A stretch of 64,000 nucleotides of DNA from Treponema pectinovorum (GTDB lineage Bacteria; Spirochaetota; Spirochaetia; Treponematales; Treponemataceae), in contig NZ_UFQO01000003.1 of the NCBI RefSeq assembly GCF_900497595.1, positions 311,532 to 375,531 of the forward strand, read 5' to 3'. Position 1 is the stretch's first letter; each line of letters opens with the position of its first letter. The notes below the pieces were generated by a model. It saw only the letters and a program-made list of their open reading frames with translations. It did no database searches and was not told the origin of the DNA. Made by a program: the position numbers and the translations under genes. This document shows positions 1 through 7,478 of the stretch, in pieces.

Positions 1-1083
1 GCACTCCATCAAGTTCCAAGCGGAATTCTCTATCCTCAAAAATCTGTTTTTTTGGGTGCAGGGATGGTAATCGACCCTGAGGCTCTTTTTAACGAATTGG
101 CAATGCTAAAGGAAAATGGCATCGATTGGGAAGGCAGGGTTTTTATTTCCGATAGAGCGCATATAATTCTTCCTCATTACAGGCAAATGGATAAAGACAG
201 GGATGCTGCACGCAAACGCCCTATTGGAACTACAGGTCGCGGAATTGGAATCGCATATTCAGAAAAAGCACAGCGCGATGGTATCCGCCTTGCAGATTTG
301 GACTGGAAGCAAAAAATGGATGAATTTGAAGGCGAAGATCTTGAATACATCAATAAGTATAAAGAGCGCCTTTTGGAAATGCGCGTAGATTTAACAGCAA
401 AAATGGCAGAAATAAAACGCGAGAACATCCTTTTTGAAGGTGCACAGGGCGCAATGCTCGACATTGACTCTGGAACCTATCCTTATGTTTCTTCGGGCGC
501 TTCATGTTCAGCAGGAGCCGCAACAGGTTGTGGAATTGGACCCCACGATTTGGATAAAATTTTGGGAGTATTCAAAGCGTATCAGACCAGAGTTGGAAAC
601 GGTCCAATGCCAACAGAATTTAATGACAGCGATGCCGCTCAAAGCGAATTGTGTCGCACTGTTCGCGAGACAGGCCGTGAATATGGAGTTACAACAGGTC
701 GCGCTCGTCGCTGTGGTTATTTGGATTTGGTTGCTTTGCGCTATGCTTGCCGCGTAAATTCAATAGACAGCCTCGTTTTAACTCATCTGGACATCTACGA
801 TCCAATGGAGCAGATAGAAGCTTGCATCGCTTACGATATAGACGGAAAAATCGTTACAGATTTCCCTGCGAGCGTAGAAGCGATGGAAAAAGCAAAGCCA
901 ATCCTTCAAAAGTTTACAGGTTGGAAAACTTCGCTAAAAAATATACGCAAATATTCAAAATTGCCAAAGGCTGCACGCGAGTACGTTGAGTTTATCGAAA
1001 GCTACTGCCAGACTCCAGTTGGAATAATTTCTGTGGGCTACGAGAGAAACGAAACTTTTGTAAGAAAAAATCCTTGGAAATAA
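1..1083 (+). CDS. purA: Adenylosuccinate synthetase, 5'-truncated by window edge
   Basis: PurA joins IMP and aspartate using GTP, the first committed step to AMP. The reading frame is open from base 1, where codons give HQVPSGILYP, the stretch after the N-terminal catalytic loop. About the first 60 residues, including the catalytic Asp and His, therefore lie outside the window. The TTG at 52 is internal and is not the start. Visible family signatures are GTTGRGIGIAY, the FEGAQGAMLDID substrate loop and GEYG/TTGRARRCGYLD near the C-terminus. The stop is TAA at 1081-1083. A repeat-rich gap separates it from convergent murD. The second AMP-branch gene, purB, is at 57989. Confidence 0.96.
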   Translation, partial: ALHQVPSGILYPQKSVFLGAGMVIDPEALFNELAMLKENGIDWEGRVFISDRAHIILPHYRQMDKDRDAARKRPIGTTGRGIGIAYSEKAQRDGIRLADLDWKQKMDEFEGEDLEYINKYKERLLEMRVDLTAKMAEIKRENILFEGAQGAMLDIDSGTYPYVSSGASCSAGAATGCGIGPHDLDKILGVFKAYQTRVGNGPMPTEFNDSDAAQSELCRTVRETGREYGVTTGRARRCGYLDLVALRYACRVNSIDSLVLTHLDIYDPMEQIEACIAYDIDGKIVTDFPASVEAMEKAKPILQKFTGWKTSLKNIRKYSKLPKAAREYVEFIESYCQTPVGIISVGYERNETFVRKNPWK

Positions 1084-1092
1084 GATTTTAAT

Positions 1093-1360
1093 AAGGGCGA
1101 CTTTTGCTGCACTTCGTTTCGCAAAAACACGCTTTGCGGGGCTGCGGCTTACGCCTTTGACTGCAAAACGCACAAAAATAGCGTGCGTTTTGCATTTTGC
1201 TCGCAGGGTTAAAACTCCGCTCGCAACCCCTCCAATCGTTGTCGCACAGGAAGTGCGACCTACAATAATTGTTGACAGTTTTGCCAAAAACTGTCAGTTA
1301 AAGAAAAACACGGACGTTTTTATTTAACCACAATCGTTGTCGCACAGGAAGTGCGGTTCT
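1093..1360. repeat. Modular GC-rich intergenic repeat, family 1 (copy H)
   Basis: This fills the gap between convergent purA and murD. It holds two copies of a cassette reading TTGTCGCACAGGAAGTGCG (hairpin GTCGCAC/GTGCGAC in the first copy), flanking a GACAGTTTT/AAAACTGTC hairpin and the string AAAGAAAAACACGGA. The same modules recur at 41375-41668 in the same orientation and at 55622-55955 inverted. I see no protein-coding character in it. Confidence 0.7.
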
Positions 1361-1361
1361 T

Positions 1362-2945
1362 TTAGCAGAATATTTTTTTTACAGCCGCTTTAAACTTGTT
1401 TCCGCGGTCAAATTCGTTTGTGAACATTCCAAAACTCGTTGCTCCCGGACTGAACACAACTGTTTTTTCGGAAGTTCCTTCATTTAAAATCAATTTTTCT
1501 TTTAAGGCTTTTAAAAGTTCCGCTAAGCTTACAAACGGTCCGTTGTAAGAAATTCCCCTTGAATTTAAATCCGTCTGAATTTTATCTGTTGCACTTCCTT
1601 TTAGCAGATATATCGCTTCTGGTTTTATATTTGAACTTTTGCACAAAGCGTCCGCAATGGGACTAAGATCCAGCCCCTTGTCTGTTCCGCCAGTTATAAA
1701 GATTATCGGTTTTCCAAATGCTTGTGTTGCTTCTGCGGCAGCTTCTGGAACTGTTGCCGCTGAGTCGTTATAAAACTTTACAGAGATTTGCTTTCCTGTA
1801 GAGTTTTTTGTGCTATATGAATGGAAGTATTCCAGGCGGTGTTCTATTCCGTTCCATTTTCCCAAAATCGCTATCGTATTTTTGGGTTCAATTCCCATCA
1901 GTTGCAAAACTAGAGCTGCGTTTAAAACGTTCAATCGCATGTGTTTGCCAGGAACGAGCAAATCTTTTAATATTGTTTCGGTTTCTTTGTGGTGTTCTCG
2001 CGAGTGCAGGCTCATAAGCTTTTCTGGCAATCTGCACACTCCGTTTAAATTTTTATCCTGCCAGACTCCATATATTCCTTCTGGTAACTTTTTTTTGCTG
2101 TAACGGAGAATTTGAGCCTTTGCTTCTTTTGCAAAAACATTTCCCCAGTTTTCTATTAAAGTTCCTCCGTCTGCCGCTCTGTCATCATCAAAATCCAGAA
2201 TCAAAAAATCGTCTTTTGTCTGGTCTGCATAAATCAGTTTTTTATCTGCAACATAAGCCAACATCGAGTGATAAAAATTCTGGTGGTCTGGAATTATCTT
2301 TGTGATTATAGCGATGTGCGGCTTTAAGAGTTTTCTGCCGTGTAAGTCTGCAAGTTGCCAGCTTGAAAGTTCCAGTATCACTGGAGTTGTGCTGTTTGTT
2401 TTTTCGAGAAAGGTTAGAGGGCTTACTGTTATGTTTCCACCTAAGTATGCGTCAAATCCCGCCTGCTTTAGTCCGTAGTGAATTGCACTGACAGTTGAGC
2501 TTTTGCCTTTTGAGCCTGTAACAGCGATTATCGGTGCTTTTGTAAAATTGAGAAACAGGCTTATGTCTGATTCTATCGCCTTTGCGACTTTTAGATATTC
2601 GTTGCCATCGTATTTTACGCCCGGATTTTTTATAACGCAGTCGGCTTCGATAAAATCTTCTATTCGGTGTTCACCAAGGCGATATGTGAGGTTTGTTTTG
2701 TCGAGCGTTTTATCGTTTGAAAGCGATTGAATGCTTGGTTGGAGTTCCTCTTTGGTTTTCATGTCTGTAACAAGAACTTTTGCGCCCCATTTTAGCAAAA
2801 ATCTAACGGTCGCTTCGCCACCACCGTTTACACCCAAGCCCATTACGACAATTTTTTTGTCTTTTATATCTTTTAGCGTTTTAAAAAAACATCCTTCTGG
2901 ATATATCTTTGGAACTGGCGGAAGTGGTTCTTTTATTTGCGACAT
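1362..2945 (-). CDS. murD: UDP-N-acetylmuramoyl-L-alanine--D-glutamate ligase
   Basis: MurD adds D-Glu to UDP-MurNAc-L-Ala in the cytoplasm during peptidoglycan precursor synthesis. The 527-residue product has an N-terminal Rossmann-like domain (GLGVNGGGEA near residue 36), the Mur ligase ATP loop GSKGKSST at 144-151, LELSSWQL in the central domain, and the C-terminal FYNDSAAT and TGGTDKGLDL motifs that are typical of MurD rather than MurC, MurE or MurF. It is somewhat longer than the usual 440-460 residues because of inserts in the central domain. It is the last gene of the leftward series murE, ddl, murD. A GAGGAAG sequence lies 8 nt before the ATG. Confidence 0.95.
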   Translation of the reverse strand: MSQIKEPLPPVPKIYPEGCFFKTLKDIKDKKIVVMGLGVNGGGEATVRFLLKWGAKVLVTDMKTKEELQPSIQSLSNDKTLDKTNLTYRLGEHRIEDFIEADCVIKNPGVKYDGNEYLKVAKAIESDISLFLNFTKAPIIAVTGSKGKSSTVSAIHYGLKQAGFDAYLGGNITVSPLTFLEKTNSTTPVILELSSWQLADLHGRKLLKPHIAIITKIIPDHQNFYHSMLAYVADKKLIYADQTKDDFLILDFDDDRAADGGTLIENWGNVFAKEAKAQILRYSKKKLPEGIYGVWQDKNLNGVCRLPEKLMSLHSREHHKETETILKDLLVPGKHMRLNVLNAALVLQLMGIEPKNTIAILGKWNGIEHRLEYFHSYSTKNSTGKQISVKFYNDSAATVPEAAAEATQAFGKPIIFITGGTDKGLDLSPIADALCKSSNIKPEAIYLLKGSATDKIQTDLNSRGISYNGPFVSLAELLKALKEKLILNEGTSEKTVVFSPGATSFGMFTNEFDRGNKFKAAVKKIFC

Positions 2946-3011
2946 AGAGTTTTCTTCCTCTTTTTGATTTATGATTTTAAATTTATCTCAACAATTCTTA
3001 TAGTGCAAGTT

Positions 3012-4142
3012 TTATCTGGAAGTCTTGAGTTTTCGTGCACTTTTAAAGCGTTCAACTGCTTGCTTTAAGAGCAATTCTGTTAGGTTTGGAAAATCCAGAC
3101 CGAATTTTTCGCACATTTTTGGGAACATACTTATCTGTGTGAATCCTGGCATTGTGTTTATTTCGTTTAGATATAGCATATCTGTTTTGCGGTCTATAAA
3201 AAAATCCACCCTGCTAAGTCCTGCCAAATCCAACGCTTTAAATGCTTTTTTTGAGAGAGTTCTAACTTCTTCGAGCCTTTCTTCTGGAAGATTTGCAGGA
3301 ATTAAAAGTTCTGCTCCATTTGGATCTTTATACTTTGCGTCGTAGTCGTAGAATTGATGAGTAGGAGAGATTTCTCCAGGTCCGTAAGCTGTCAATTTTT
3401 CAAAATCATTTTTGCCGTCAAATGTTGTGGGATTTCCTGTAACCGAGCATTCTATTTCTCTAGCATCTATCGCTTTTTCTATTAAAATTTTGTTGTCCCA
3501 GCAGAACGCTTCCATTATTGCACCGTTTAACTGTTGTAGATTTTTTGCAAGATTTGCTCCGTCAGAACTGCCAGCAGAACAAGGTTTTACGAACATCGGG
3601 AAGCCCAGTTTTTTTTGTGCTTCATCTAAAATTTCGTCGTAGCGCTTCCAGTCTGCAATGTCTGATTTCCGCATGCAAAGACCTGGCACTACAGGAATTC
3701 CTAGTTGTGCAAGTGCGGATTTTGATTTTTCTTTATCCATTGTTATTGCGCTTGCAAGAGTTGGGCAACCCACATAAGGCAATTCCGCCATTTCTAAAAG
3801 CCCCTGAATCGTTCCATCTTCGCCAAAGGTTCCGTGCAAAACTGGAAATACAACATCTGTTGGTATGTGTTTTGAATTTGCAAACAAGGCTCGTTTTGTG
3901 CTACCTCCAGGAACAATAAAAACTTCATTTTTTTCATCTTCGCTTATTTTGAACGAAGCGTTGCTGTGGTTTTGAATGCGCTCCAGTTCTGATTTTTCCT
4001 GCAAAAACCATCTGCCTGTTTTTGTTATGGCGATTAAAGTTATGTTGTGTTCCTTTTTTATGTTCCGTGCGACCGCTGCTGCCGATACGAGCGATATTTC
4101 GTGTTCGCCAGATTTTCCGCCGTAAATAAGTGTTATGTCCAT
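3012..4142 (-). CDS. ddl: D-alanine--D-alanine ligase
   Basis: Ddl is an ATP-grasp enzyme that makes the D-Ala-D-Ala dipeptide for peptidoglycan. The 376-residue product begins with the glycine-rich YGGKSGEHEISL motif. It continues with HGTFGEDGTIQGLLE (substrate-binding region), FVKPCSAGSSDGA (ATP-grasp loop), and RVDFFIDRKT plus LNEINTMPGFT (metal and substrate site near the C-terminus). AGGAGA stands 7 nt before the ATG. It lies between murE and murD on the same strand. A 90-bp repeat separates it from murE, so the three may not form one simple transcript. Confidence 0.95.
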   Translation of the reverse strand: MDITLIYGGKSGEHEISLVSAAAVARNIKKEHNITLIAITKTGRWFLQEKSELERIQNHSNASFKISEDEKNEVFIVPGGSTKRALFANSKHIPTDVVFPVLHGTFGEDGTIQGLLEMAELPYVGCPTLASAITMDKEKSKSALAQLGIPVVPGLCMRKSDIADWKRYDEILDEAQKKLGFPMFVKPCSAGSSDGANLAKNLQQLNGAIMEAFCWDNKILIEKAIDAREIECSVTGNPTTFDGKNDFEKLTAYGPGEISPTHQFYDYDAKYKDPNGAELLIPANLPEERLEEVRTLSKKAFKALDLAGLSRVDFFIDRKTDMLYLNEINTMPGFTQISMFPKMCEKFGLDFPNLTELLLKQAVERFKSARKLKTSR

Positions 4143-4257
4143 TTTTGTTTCTCCTGCCTGAACAGATTTTGTTTTGTTTTTTGTTTATGTTTTAAAGTTT
4201 GAATGTAATTGCCTGAGTGCAACATTTTTTTGACGCGCAAGAGGGCAAAGGTAAAAA

Positions 4258-4350
4258 CTTAGCCCAGATTGCCGCGGAAATACCGCAGCCGTCAATTTTG
4301 ACGGCGAGGAATTGGAGCAAAAGCTGGTCGCGATAAAGCATTGTGCTCCT
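4258..4350 (-). repeat. Intercistronic repeat, family 2 (copy A)
   Basis: The sequence starts 8 nt after the murE stop codon. On the minus strand it begins GGAGCACA and ends GGGCTAAG. It contains a perfect 8-bp-arm hairpin (GCCGTCAA/TTGACGGC, 4289-4306) and a GCGG/CCGC hairpin. It matches copy B at 10117-10200 over most of its length, including CGCGGAAATACCGCAGCCG and GGCGAGGAATTG. Copy C (17493-17573) shares the CTTAGCCC end. It may work as an RNA hairpin between murE and ddl. Confidence 0.65.
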
Positions 4351-4357
4351 TTTTATT

Positions 4358-6055
4358 TTAATAGCCCATCTCTTCCAGCGCTTTTTTTGCCTCTGAAATT
4401 TCGTCGTAAGGATGCGGACCGTCTTTGTAGATTATTGAATTTTCATGGCTTTTTCCGAGTAAAAGCACGATGTCGCCTTTGCCTGCAAGCGTAAACGCCT
4501 TTCTGATTGCAGTCGGCCGGTCGGGTATTAGAAAGAGATTTTTGTCTTGAATCTTACCCGCTTTTTTTGCACCTTCTGCTATGTCGTTTAAGATTTTAAG
4601 GCTTTCTTCCTGGCGTGGGTCTTCGTCTGTTAAGATGATTGTGTCGCAAAATTTTGCTGCTATTTCGCCTTGCAGCGGCCTTTTTTTTGTGTCGCGCTCT
4701 CCGCCTGAACCAAAAAGTGCAATTATCTGTGCATTGCAATGGCGGCGGATTGGTGGAAATATCGTCTGGAAACTTGAAGGTGTGTGTGCGTAGTCGACGA
4801 TTACTTCGAAAGGCTGATTTTTGTCGATTATCGTCATTCTTCCCTTTATCGGTTTTAAATCTTTGACTTTTTCTGCCACTTTTTCCATTGGAGTTGAAGT
4901 GATGCGGCTTACAACTAAAAGCGATGCCATTATGTTGTATGCGTTGAATGCTCCAGGCAGGCTGGATTTTATGTGTATTACATTTTGCGAGAGCGGTTTT
5001 GAATTTTGGTCGACAGCATTTGGTTCTGCTATGCTGAATGAAAGTCCATAACTTGCACTTGCGATATTTCTGCCAACGATGTATGGGATTGCAGGAGGAA
5101 TTGGAGGAAGTGTTTTTTGGTCTTCGCCTAAGAGAACCGCCTGTTTGCCTGCTTTTCCTTCTGTGGTAAAGCCCATTACCAGATGTTTTGTCGAGTTTAT
5201 AAAATAGCTTGCAGATTCGTCTTCTAAGTTTACAACCCCAAACGCTGGAACTGTTACCTGTTTGCCGAGTATCGTCTTTTTGTGGTCGTTTTTGTCGAGG
5301 TTTCTGAATAAGTTTGCTTTATCGCTTCTGTACTGCTCAAAAGTTTTGTGGAATTCCAAATGTTCCAAAGTTACATTCATAAAAACGCCGCAGTCAAAAT
5401 CTATGTTTCCTGTGCGGTTTAATTTTTCTGAAAGTCCGTGGCTTGAAGTTTCTATAACAGCATATTCGCAGCCGTTATTTACCATTTGAGCAAGATACTT
5501 TTGAATGATTGGCGACTCTGGAGTTGTCGTGTGCTGCGGATTTGGCTGTGCTTCTTCTCCAAGAGAATACTGAACCGTAGATATAAAGCCTGCTTTATGA
5601 CCGTTTAAACGCAAAAGCTGCCAGATAAAACTTACAGTCGAAGATTTCCCTTCCGTGCCTGTTACGCCAATTACTGCGATTTTTTTTGAAGGGTTGTCGT
5701 AAAAAGTTGCAGAAATGGGCGCCATCGCTTTTCGGCTGTCGTCTGTGCGCAAAAATGCAACGGTTTCTTTCCTTCCTGCTAAGGCTTTTTGTATTTGGTT
5801 TTGAATTTTCTCGTCAAATTCGTCTTGAAAAACTATTGCTGCAGCTCCATTTTTTATTGCATTGGGGATAAAGGCGTTGCCTGTTGTGTGAGTGCCAGGA
5901 AGTGCAAAGAACAGCGAGCCTGATGTAACGTCGCGGCTGTCAAAAAATAAATCTGAAATTTCAGGATTTGTCGGATGGTTATTTATCGTTTTCCCGTCAA
6001 AAAGTACGCAGGTATGTTCGAAAGAACCCAAGAGGTCTGATAATTTTTTTGTCAT
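4358..6055 (-). CDS. murE: UDP-N-acetylmuramyl-tripeptide synthetase
   Basis: MurE adds the third, diamino residue to UDP-MurNAc-L-Ala-D-Glu. The 565-residue product shows the N-terminal UDP-binding DSRDVTSGSLFFALPG motif, ATP loop TGTEGKSST at 132-140, TTPES and ETSSHGL in the centre, and DYAHTPSSF and GSGGERDTKKR late. The position that selects the diamino acid reads T-D-E-D-P-R (R481), so the Arg of the DNPR motif of meso-DAP enzymes is kept but its Asn is Asp. Treponemes are reported to use ornithine, so the substrate cannot be fixed from sequence. No Shine-Dalgarno sequence is seen, and the promoter at 6064-6092 predicts a leaderless mRNA. Confidence 0.94.
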   Translation of the reverse strand: MTKKLSDLLGSFEHTCVLFDGKTINNHPTNPEISDLFFDSRDVTSGSLFFALPGTHTTGNAFIPNAIKNGAAAIVFQDEFDEKIQNQIQKALAGRKETVAFLRTDDSRKAMAPISATFYDNPSKKIAVIGVTGTEGKSSTVSFIWQLLRLNGHKAGFISTVQYSLGEEAQPNPQHTTTPESPIIQKYLAQMVNNGCEYAVIETSSHGLSEKLNRTGNIDFDCGVFMNVTLEHLEFHKTFEQYRSDKANLFRNLDKNDHKKTILGKQVTVPAFGVVNLEDESASYFINSTKHLVMGFTTEGKAGKQAVLLGEDQKTLPPIPPAIPYIVGRNIASASYGLSFSIAEPNAVDQNSKPLSQNVIHIKSSLPGAFNAYNIMASLLVVSRITSTPMEKVAEKVKDLKPIKGRMTIIDKNQPFEVIVDYAHTPSSFQTIFPPIRRHCNAQIIALFGSGGERDTKKRPLQGEIAAKFCDTIILTDEDPRQEESLKILNDIAEGAKKAGKIQDKNLFLIPDRPTAIRKAFTLAGKGDIVLLLGKSHENSIIYKDGPHPYDEISEAKKALEEMGY

Positions 6056-6063
6056 ATATCGAT

Positions 6064-6092
6064 ATTTTAGCGTTAAGAAAAGGTTGTTTCAA
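6064..6092 (-). promoter_or_regulatory. murE promoter, predicted leaderless
   Basis: On the minus strand TTGAAA (6087-6092) is followed after exactly 17 bp by TAAAAT (6064-6069). The murE ATG begins 8 nt after the -10 box, where transcription should start. No ribosome-binding sequence fits between them. Confidence 0.65.
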
Positions 6093-6150
6093 CAAGTGCA
6101 TTTTGCGTGTAGTCAACAAGTGCAGTTTGAAAATGAAGTTTTGCAATCTT

Positions 6151-6549
6151 TTATTCTGGCTTGTAGCGCGCCCTGTTGCGTTCTGTTTCAAAAACGTCTA
6201 CTTTGCTTATCTTTGTTCCGCTCGGCGAGTTTTGCGACAAATCTATGTTTTTTTCTTTTAAGTGAACGAGCATCTGGTTGTAGATGTACATTGCAATCTT
6301 TTCTGCGCTTGGGTTTTGGTCAAATTCTTTTATATCGTTTAGATTTGTGTGGTCTATTTTTGAAAGCACTTGTTTTAATGCCGATTTTAAAACTGTAAAA
6401 TCTAAAAGCATTCCACCGTCGTCTAGCGTGCGACCTTCTACATGAACGTAAACTTTATAATTGTGACCGTGCAGGTTTTCGCATTTTCCGTGATAGTCGC
6501 GCAAAAAATGAGCTGCTGCAAAATCGTCTGTTACTCGAACTTCAAACAT
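6151..6549 (-). CDS. queD: 6-pyruvoyltetrahydropterin synthase / QueD family enzyme
   Basis: This is a tunnel-fold enzyme acting on dihydroneopterin triphosphate. At 132 residues it has the usual length. Zinc ligands are H14, H27 and H29, with the active-site motif CENLHGH at 23-29 and Asp66-His67 in DHTNLND. C-x3-HGH is the QueD (6-carboxytetrahydropterin synthase, queuosine) signature. The Glu right after the Cys gives C-E-x2-HGH, which I recall as the mark of dual QueD/folate-bypass enzymes (PTPS-I/III). No queC, queE or queF is nearby, while folate-using metF and metH lie just upstream. CAGGTGA precedes the ATG. Confidence 0.85.
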   Translation of the reverse strand: MFEVRVTDDFAAAHFLRDYHGKCENLHGHNYKVYVHVEGRTLDDGGMLLDFTVLKSALKQVLSKIDHTNLNDIKEFDQNPSAEKIAMYIYNQMLVHLKEKNIDLSQNSPSGTKISKVDVFETERNRARYKPE

Positions 6550-6551
6550 TT

Positions 6552-7478
6552 TTATTCACCTGTATTTTCTTCGGGAGCTTTGTAATTTTCTATCCAGCGG
6601 ATAACAGGCTCTCGCCAGTCGTTTGCTCCAATTCCTTCAAGTAAAAATCTTTCGTACATAAACGATATGTGTTCTTTTATTGCCATGCAGTCTTTTGGAC
6701 TTATGGTTTGCGCGGTTAAAAACATATCGTTTATAAAATTTGTCGCATCGTTCGGACTAAAAAGTTCTGGAAAAAGTTTTGTCGTCATATAAAGTGCCGA
6801 AGGGATGCAATTTACAGAATGCTGTTTTATGTAGAGCACAGCCTCTGCGATTTCTATCGCCTCGTTGTAGATTTCTGTATTTTTTTGGAATGATTCCGCA
6901 TCGCTCAAGCCGATTTGTTTGAATTCCTTTTTAAAGAAAACCGTTGTAAGCGCTATCAAAGCGATATGAAGGCTTGGAACGCATAAAAAATGTGGGTCTA
7001 ATCTGTGAATCGTTCTAAAGTGAGAATTTTCCTTATAAATTGGACGGTCTGTTGTAGAAAGCGTATGCTTGTACATTCGACCGGCTTCTTTGTAGAGTTT
7101 TGCTGTTGACGAGAACCATCCGTTAGCGATAGGAGCGGCTTTTTTTATTCCGTATCGCTGTAGTAACATGGAGACTGGTCTTAAAAAAAGAGGAACAAAA
7201 TCCATATAGACATAAACTTTTGCAGGCGTGAATGGAATTTTTTTGTCGAGAGGATGGTCTACTTTTACGACAGGAATATTGTAAAATCCCCATTTCTCTA
7301 AAAATTGAAGTGCAAGATAGTTTACAAAAACCGTGTATAAAAATCTTACAGAAACTTTTAGCGTTCTAAACGAAGTTAAAAGCCTAAAATAAACATAAAG
7401 CGTATTAAAAGATTTGAGAGGTCGTTCTGCAAATTTGTTATCTCTTTTTTGTTGTCGTGATACAGCCATTTTACCCAT
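6552..7478 (-). CDS. Unknown protein with PAP2-like motifs
   Basis: I do not recognise this protein of about 308 residues. Starts are ATG at 7478, whose ATGGGTAA overlaps the metH stop, or ATG at 7469. The longer frame reaching back to 7553 lies inside metH and is unlikely. Hydrophobic stretches occur near FLYTVFVNYLALQFLEKWGF and in VPSLHIALIALTTVFF. The VPSLH plus a later QHSVNCIPSALY faintly recall the PSGH and H-x3-D motifs of membrane phosphatases (PAP2), but a full catalytic set is not evident. The 4-8 bp overlap with metH implies co-transcription and translational coupling. queD starts 2 bp after its stop. Confidence 0.7.
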   Translation of the reverse strand: MGKMAVSRQQKRDNKFAERPLKSFNTLYVYFRLLTSFRTLKVSVRFLYTVFVNYLALQFLEKWGFYNIPVVKVDHPLDKKIPFTPAKVYVYMDFVPLFLRPVSMLLQRYGIKKAAPIANGWFSSTAKLYKEAGRMYKHTLSTTDRPIYKENSHFRTIHRLDPHFLCVPSLHIALIALTTVFFKKEFKQIGLSDAESFQKNTEIYNEAIEIAEAVLYIKQHSVNCIPSALYMTTKLFPELFSPNDATNFINDMFLTAQTISPKDCMAIKEHISFMYERFLLEGIGANDWREPVIRWIENYKAPEENTGE

